Part shown: positions 7,105 through 9,750 of the stretch, piece by piece
Position numbering within the stretch: position 1 is the first letter of the stretch
How the letters are laid out: each line of letters begins with the position of its first letter
NCBI GenBank assembly: GCA_902766915.1
Contig: CACXFN010000002.1
Span: forward strand, 1 to 9,750
Source of the DNA: an uncultured Eubacteriales bacterium
Lineage (GTDB): Bacteria > Bacillota > Clostridia > Peptostreptococcales > Anaerovoracaceae
DNA: 9,750 bases
Reading direction: 5' to 3'
Position numbers and translations under genes: made by a program
Notes under the pieces: model-generated
Seen by the model: only the letters and a program-made list of their open reading frames with translations
Databases searched by the model: none
What the model was told of the DNA's origin: nothing

Positions 7105-7971
7105 ATGCAATATAAAAAGATTGATTTGCACATGCATACAACCATATCCGATGGTACTGATTCCCTTGATCTGCTTTACAAAAAGGTAAAGCAGGCGGGG
7201 ATTCATTTGTTTTCGGTTACGGATCACGATGCTATTCGAGGCGGTAAGGAGATGATTCCGTTCCTGGAACCCTCAGGCCCGGACTTCATTCGAGGCATTG
7301 AATTTTCCTGTAAGGATGAATTGGGTAAATATCATATATTGGGGTATGGTTATGATCCTGAAGGTGAGTCAATAAACGCAGTTGTTTCAAAAGGACACGG
7401 ATTTAGGATGAAAAAGACCCAGGCTCGCCTTGAGTTTATAGAGGATGAGTTTGGTTTTGTATTTTCACCGGATGATGTGAAGGAGCTTTTAAGTCTTGAT
7501 AATCCGGGGAAACCCCATATTGCTAATCTTATGATTAAGTATGGATATGCTGACAATCGAAAAGAGGCTATTGATAAATATATTAATCAAAAGCGACTTC
7601 GGGGTGTATATGTTCGCCCGGAGGAGGCAATAGCAGGAATCATCGGAAGCGGCGGTATTCCTGTGCTGGCTCATCCCAGTTACGGGAGCGGTGAGGAATT
7701 GATTATTGGCGCTGAGATGGAAGAGAGGTTACTCCGCTTGATGGATTTCGGAATTCTCGGCTTGGAGGCATTTTACTCCGGATTCACTCCGAAAACTCAA
7801 ACTGAAATCCTTGATTTGGCAGAGAAATACAACCTATTTGTCACTGCGGGAAGCGATTATCATGGAAGTAATAAAATGGTTATATTGGGCGATAATAACC
7901 TGGATGATTTATCAAGGGCACCTGCGGGCATGCTCCGGTTTCTGGATGAAGTGGAAATCCTTTCGGCATAA
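7105..7971 (+). CDS. PHP-domain phosphoesterase (RNase AM / 3',5'-nucleoside bisphosphate phosphatase type)
   Basis: A cytoplasmic metal-dependent phosphoesterase of 288 residues, the length of the YciV/TrpH-type family, whose studied members remove 3'-phosphates from nucleoside 3',5'-bisphosphates and trim RNA 5' ends. Metal-binding motifs are all present: DLHMHTTISDG (7-17; His9, His11, Asp16), VTDHDA (38-43; Asp40, His41), GIEFS (64-68; Glu66), HILGYG (77-82; His77), KPHIANL (136-142), LAHPSYG (188-194; His190) and GSDYHG (249-254; Asp251, His253). The ATG at 7105 must be the start, because the first motif begins at residue 7 and an in-frame stop lies at 7090-7092. No Shine-Dalgarno sequence is visible. 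TACAAT at 7094-7099 would place transcription initiation near the ATG, so translation may be leaderless. No tight operon partner is evident; the next gene is about 117 nt away. The exact substrate is inferred from the family. Confidence 0.88.
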   Translation: MQYKKIDLHMHTTISDGTDSLDLLYKKVKQAGIHLFSVTDHDAIRGGKEMIPFLEPSGPDFIRGIEFSCKDELGKYHILGYGYDPEGESINAVVSKGHGFRMKKTQARLEFIEDEFGFVFSPDDVKELLSLDNPGKPHIANLMIKYGYADNRKEAIDKYINQKRLRGVYVRPEEAIAGIIGSGGIPVLAHPSYGSGEELIIGAEMEERLLRLMDFGILGLEAFYSGFTPKTQTEILDLAEKYNLFVTAGSDYHGSNKMVILGDNNLDDLSRAPAGMLRFLDEVEILSA

Positions 7972-7983
7972 AACATAAACTGG

Positions 7984-8052
7984 TGTTACGAGCCACTGCC
8001 ACAAAACTGCCGCAACTGGATGCTACGAACCGCTGCCACAAAACTGCCGCAA
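7984..8052 (+). repeat. Two-copy direct repeat, 32 bp with 37-bp period
   Basis: Positions 7984-8015 and 8021-8052 match at 29 of 32 bases. The last 20 bases of each copy, running through CTGCCACAAAACTGCCGCAA, are identical. Inside each unit CTGCCACA and CTGCCGCA form a smaller repeat. It fills most of the spacer between the PHP and peptidase genes and contains no gene of its own; an in-frame ATG at 8020 falls just before the second copy but is not a credible start. Confidence 0.85.
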
Positions 8053-8088
8053 AAGGGTTGTATAAAAGTTTTAAAAAGGAAGTCAAAT

Positions 8089-9066
8089 ATGAAGGAAATC
8101 TCCATAAAAGATTTTGATGGAATAAGAATTGGTCAAATTGAAAATAGTGATGCCGGAACAGGGTGCACTGTTTTTATTTCCTCTAAAGGAATGCGAGCAG
8201 GTCTGGATGTTAGAGGTGGTGGACCGGCATCCAGAGAAACACTGCTTTTGGATCCATTGATGGCGGCACAAGAGATACATGGAATTGTATTGGCTGGTGG
8301 AAGCGCATTTGGCCTAAATGCAGCTGGCGGTGTCATGAAGTATTTGGAGGAGCAGGGCATAGGCTTTGATGTAGGTGTCACAAAAGTACCTTTGGTGGTG
8401 CAGTCAGATATTTTTGATTTAATAGTAGGCGATGCGTTCACTAGACCTGATGAAGAAATGGGTTATGTCGCAGCTAAACAAGCCATGGAGAATCCTAACT
8501 ATCGTGATGGAAACTATGGCGTTGGTTGTGGCTGTACGGTAGGAAAAGCTGCAGGAATAGATAGATGCATAAAGACAGGCATTGGAAGCTATGCTGTTGA
8601 AATCGGAGGATTGAAGATTGGCGCAGTAGTTGCAGTTAACGCTTTCGGTGACATATTTGATTGGAAAACCGGAGAACAGATCGCCGGCCCCAGAGTAAAT
8701 AAAGCTGACACAAATAATGTCCAAAAGTTTTTAAATACCTCGGAAATACTAAAACAGAATACGGAAGTTGTTGAAAACCGCTTTATTGAAAACACAACCC
8801 TCGGTGTAATCATAACCAATGGAAAATTCAACAAACCTCAACTCTGTAAAATTGCCGGAATGGGCCATGATGGTTATGCGCGTTCAATTAGACCCGTCCA
8901 TACATCCTTTGATGGAGACAGCATCTATGCAGTATCCGTTGGTGATTTCGAAGCCGATCAAGAAGTCGTGGGGACGATCACCGCAGAAGTAATCAGCGAG
9001 GCCATAACACGTGCGGTCAAAAGCGCCGAATCCGCCTTTGGTCTTAACGCCTCCAAGGACATATGA
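8089..9066 (+). CDS. P1-family (S58/DmpA-like) self-processing peptidase
   Basis: An Ntn-hydrolase-fold aminopeptidase family protein, 325 residues from ATG 8089, the normal length. Members cleave themselves into two chains to expose an N-terminal Ser or Thr nucleophile and act on small peptides or amides. Family landmarks are IRIGQIEN near the N-terminus, DVRGGGPASRET (40-51), IVLAGGSAFGLNAAGGVM (66-83), GVGCGCTVGKAAG (144-156), VAVNAFGDI (181-189) and ENTTLGVIITN (234-244). By spacing to the TN/TD pair of DmpA relatives, Thr236 after Asn235 is the likely nucleophile and cleavage point. No signal peptide is seen. The start at 8089 has AAGGA at 8076-8080 about 8 nt upstream, whereas an in-frame ATG at 8020 lies in the direct repeat and would add 23 unrelated residues. 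The stop overlaps the next start as ATGA. The natural substrate is unknown. Confidence 0.9.
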   Translation: MKEISIKDFDGIRIGQIENSDAGTGCTVFISSKGMRAGLDVRGGGPASRETLLLDPLMAAQEIHGIVLAGGSAFGLNAAGGVMKYLEEQGIGFDVGVTKVPLVVQSDIFDLIVGDAFTRPDEEMGYVAAKQAMENPNYRDGNYGVGCGCTVGKAAGIDRCIKTGIGSYAVEIGGLKIGAVVAVNAFGDIFDWKTGEQIAGPRVNKADTNNVQKFLNTSEILKQNTEVVENRFIENTTLGVIITNGKFNKPQLCKIAGMGHDGYARSIRPVHTSFDGDSIYAVSVGDFEADQEVVGTITAEVISEAITRAVKSAESAFGLNASKDI

Positions 9067-9389
9067 ATATAAAAAGGGATAGCAGTTTTATCGATATTCA
9101 ATTATTCGGAATAGCCTTTTTGGTACTCGAGATAGTTAAACAGATATATCTCTTTTTTATTGTTTTTAACAAACATTATGATGTTTGGTACGTTCCATTC
9201 CAGCTTTGTTCCATGCCTATTTACATGTGTATTATTCTTTCAATGACCAGCCCCAATAGATCAAAGGCTACCCGTACGACAAGCAATCGTAACAAATCAG
9301 GCGATTGCAATACAACAAACAATCTGAACAACACAAATGAACTCCGCACAACAAGCCCCCTCAATAACCCACGGCATCAAAAAAAATAG
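9063..9389 (+). CDS. Truncated YwaF/TIGR02206-like membrane protein with low-complexity tail (probable broken gene)
   Basis: Residues 1-61 look like the start of an integral membrane protein of the YwaF/TIGR02206 type: a hydrophobic helix with LVLEIVKQIYLFF (20-32), then WYVPFQLCSMPIYMCIIL (42-59), similar to the conserved W-x-x-P-x-x-LC region of that family. Family members run to about 200-250 residues with several more helices. Here the hydrophobic sequence stops and is replaced by about 47 hydrophilic residues rich in Asn, Thr, Ser and Arg (SNRNKSG, TTNNLNNTN) with no family resemblance, encoded by repetitive AC-rich DNA containing a 7-bp inverted repeat (GCAATCG at 9283-9289, CGATTGC at 9302-9308). 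The start is coupled to the peptidase stop by an ATGA overlap, with AAGGA at 9055-9059. It is most likely a decayed remnant. The family call is from pattern memory and moderately sure. Confidence 0.6.
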   Translation: MNIKRDSSFIDIQLFGIAFLVLEIVKQIYLFFIVFNKHYDVWYVPFQLCSMPIYMCIILSMTSPNRSKATRTTSNRNKSGDCNTTNNLNNTNELRTTSPLNNPRHQKK

Positions 9390-9417
9390 CTCCGCCCACA
9401 CTTTTCATAAAATGCTG

Positions 9418-9483
9418 CCTCGCACCTGCCCCGCGCCTTCCTCGTACCTGCCTCATGCTTGACCCGTACCTAGTGCTTGCAGA
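9418..9483 (+). repeat. Degenerate 22-bp tandem repeat, three copies
   Basis: Three successive 22-bp units start at 9418, 9440 and 9462. CCTCGCACCTGCC (9418-9430) and CCTCGTACCTGCC (9440-9452) differ at one base, and the third unit keeps CCCGTACCT (9463-9471) in the same phase. It lies in the 300-nt gap before the phosphate transporter gene, in a locally GC-rich patch. No reading frame of interest spans it. Confidence 0.7.
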
Positions 9484-9504
9484 TAGCGATATTTAATAAA
9501 GTTA

Positions 9505-9542
9505 GATTTACTGATGATTTACTGTCATTTCCTTGGTATAAT
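9505..9542 (+). promoter_or_regulatory. Extended -10 promoter with an 11-bp-spaced direct repeat upstream
   Basis: TGGTATAAT at 9534-9542 is a perfect TGN-extended -10. The -35 region has no good TTGACA. It instead contains GATTTACTG twice (9505-9513 and 9516-9524), so the TTTACT cores are exactly 11 bp apart. If transcription starts near 9549 these repeats cover about -44 to -25, where an activator of the PhoP/PhoB type would bind. The downstream gene is a phosphate transporter homologue, which makes phosphate control a reasonable but unproven inference. Confidence 0.55.
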
Positions 9543-9555
9543 TAGAACAGTTAAT

Positions 9556-9644
9556 TGTAGACCAAGCAGATGGCGTATGCAAATTAAGCTGATAGCATAT
9601 GTAGATCAAGCAGATAGAATATTGTAGATTAAAAAGATAGTGCT
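9556..9644 (+). repeat. Degenerate 22-bp tandem repeat, four copies, in the putative leader
   Basis: Units begin at 9556, 9578, 9600 and 9623 (periods 22, 22 and 23). Three begin TGTAGA; the core AAGCAGAT is seen in units 1 and 3, AAGCTGAT in unit 2 and AAAAAGAT in unit 4. If the promoter at 9534-9542 is used, the block is transcribed as part of a leader of about 140 nt, followed by an eight-T run (9648-9655) with no strong GC stem before it. Confidence 0.78.
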
Positions 9645-9678
9645 TAATTTTTTTTAGTAATCATTTACATAGTTTCAC

Positions 9679-9685
9679 AGGAGGG
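9679..9685 (+). promoter_or_regulatory. Strong ribosome binding site that selects a TTG start
   Basis: AGGAGGG at 9679-9685 lies 4-5 nt before TTG 9690. No ATG or GTG fits this site, and the frame opened by the TTG encodes a recognisable transporter N-terminus. Confidence 0.8.
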
Positions 9686-9689
9686 AAGA

Positions 9690-9750
9690 TTGACAGTTTT
9701 TGATGTATTTTATATGTTGGGTGGCGTGGGCCTGTTCTTGTTCGGAATGA
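9690..9750 (+). CDS. Na+/phosphate cotransporter family protein, N-terminal fragment (runs off the window)
   Basis: The first 20 codons give MTVFDVFYMLGGVGLFLFGM when the TTG is read as Met. The pattern LGGVGLFLFGM is the characteristic first membrane helix of Na/Pi-cotransporter (PF02690) proteins such as NptA and YjbB, which typically carry a longer version beginning the same way. These are sodium-coupled phosphate symporters, often with a C-terminal PhoU-like domain that would lie outside the window. The start is set by AGGAGGG just upstream. The frame is open to the end of the window, so the gene is partial here and nothing can be said about its completeness. The upstream promoter and repeats are described separately. 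Confidence 0.78.
   Translation, partial: MTVFDVFYMLGGVGLFLFGM

Noticed and set aside
8020..8088. In-frame ATG at 8020 as the start of the P1 peptidase
   Set aside because: It falls just before the second copy of a direct repeat, has no ribosome binding site, and adds residues not seen in the family; ATG 8089 has a good ribosome binding site and gives the expected N-terminus.
8133..8441. Reverse-strand open frame inside the peptidase gene
   Set aside because: It is antisense to a well-supported gene, has no ribosome binding site or family-like sequence, and mirrors the codon pattern of the + strand gene; the same holds for the other reverse-strand frames in the window.
6972..9644. CRISPR array in one of the repeat blocks
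   Set aside because: Repeats are short and degenerate, periods are 22 or 37 bp, there are no unique spacers of constant length, and no cas genes are present.

Overview
The window reads like part of a low-to-moderate GC Gram-positive chromosome, most likely a clostridium of the Lachnospiraceae type. This is inferred from AGGAGG-type ribosome binding sites, ATG/GTG/TTG starts, AT-rich spacers and the protein families present; no rRNA or marker gene confirms it. All genes found lie on the + strand.

Region 1 (about 1-3870) is the membrane and ATPase part of a branched-chain amino acid (HAAT family) ABC transporter: livH, livM, livG, livF. The genes are tightly packed with 14-nt, 1-nt and 1-nt junctions and end at a clear intrinsic terminator (3832-3868). 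The binding-protein gene, if linked, lies upstream of the window. LivM has a long charged C-terminal tail and LivG has an insertion before the Q-loop.

Region 2 (about 3871-6962) is the most unusual part. It holds three genes related to anti-sigma 'partner-switching' regulation: a protein that looks like a GHKL ATPase lacking its usual motifs (4004-4633), a single-domain STAS anti-sigma-factor antagonist (4824-5126), and a 555-residue fusion of STAS, aminoglycoside-phosphotransferase-like kinase and RsbW-like GHKL ATPase (5295-6962). No sigma factor or PP2C phosphatase gene is visible beside them. Because a fused STAS and RsbW-like pair would normally be antagonists, this looks like a self-contained or intramolecular switch whose target is unknown.

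Region 3 (about 6963-9389) holds a PHP-domain phosphoesterase of the RNase AM / nucleoside 3',5'-bisphosphate phosphatase type, a P1-family (S58) self-processing peptidase, and, overlapping the peptidase stop, the N-terminal quarter or so of a YwaF/TIGR02206-type membrane protein that runs into an Asn/Thr-rich low-complexity tail and looks like a broken gene.

Region 4 (9390-9750) is a 300-nt spacer with two different 22-bp-period degenerate tandem repeats flanking a promoter, then the first 20 codons of a Na+/phosphate cotransporter family gene with a TTG start. A pair of 9-bp direct repeats spaced 11 bp apart lies just upstream of the extended -10, an arrangement reminiscent of Pho boxes.

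Across the second half, four stretches that are intergenic or apparently decayed carry degenerate repeats. Three of them share the word CAAGCA or its complement, and none resembles a CRISPR array.
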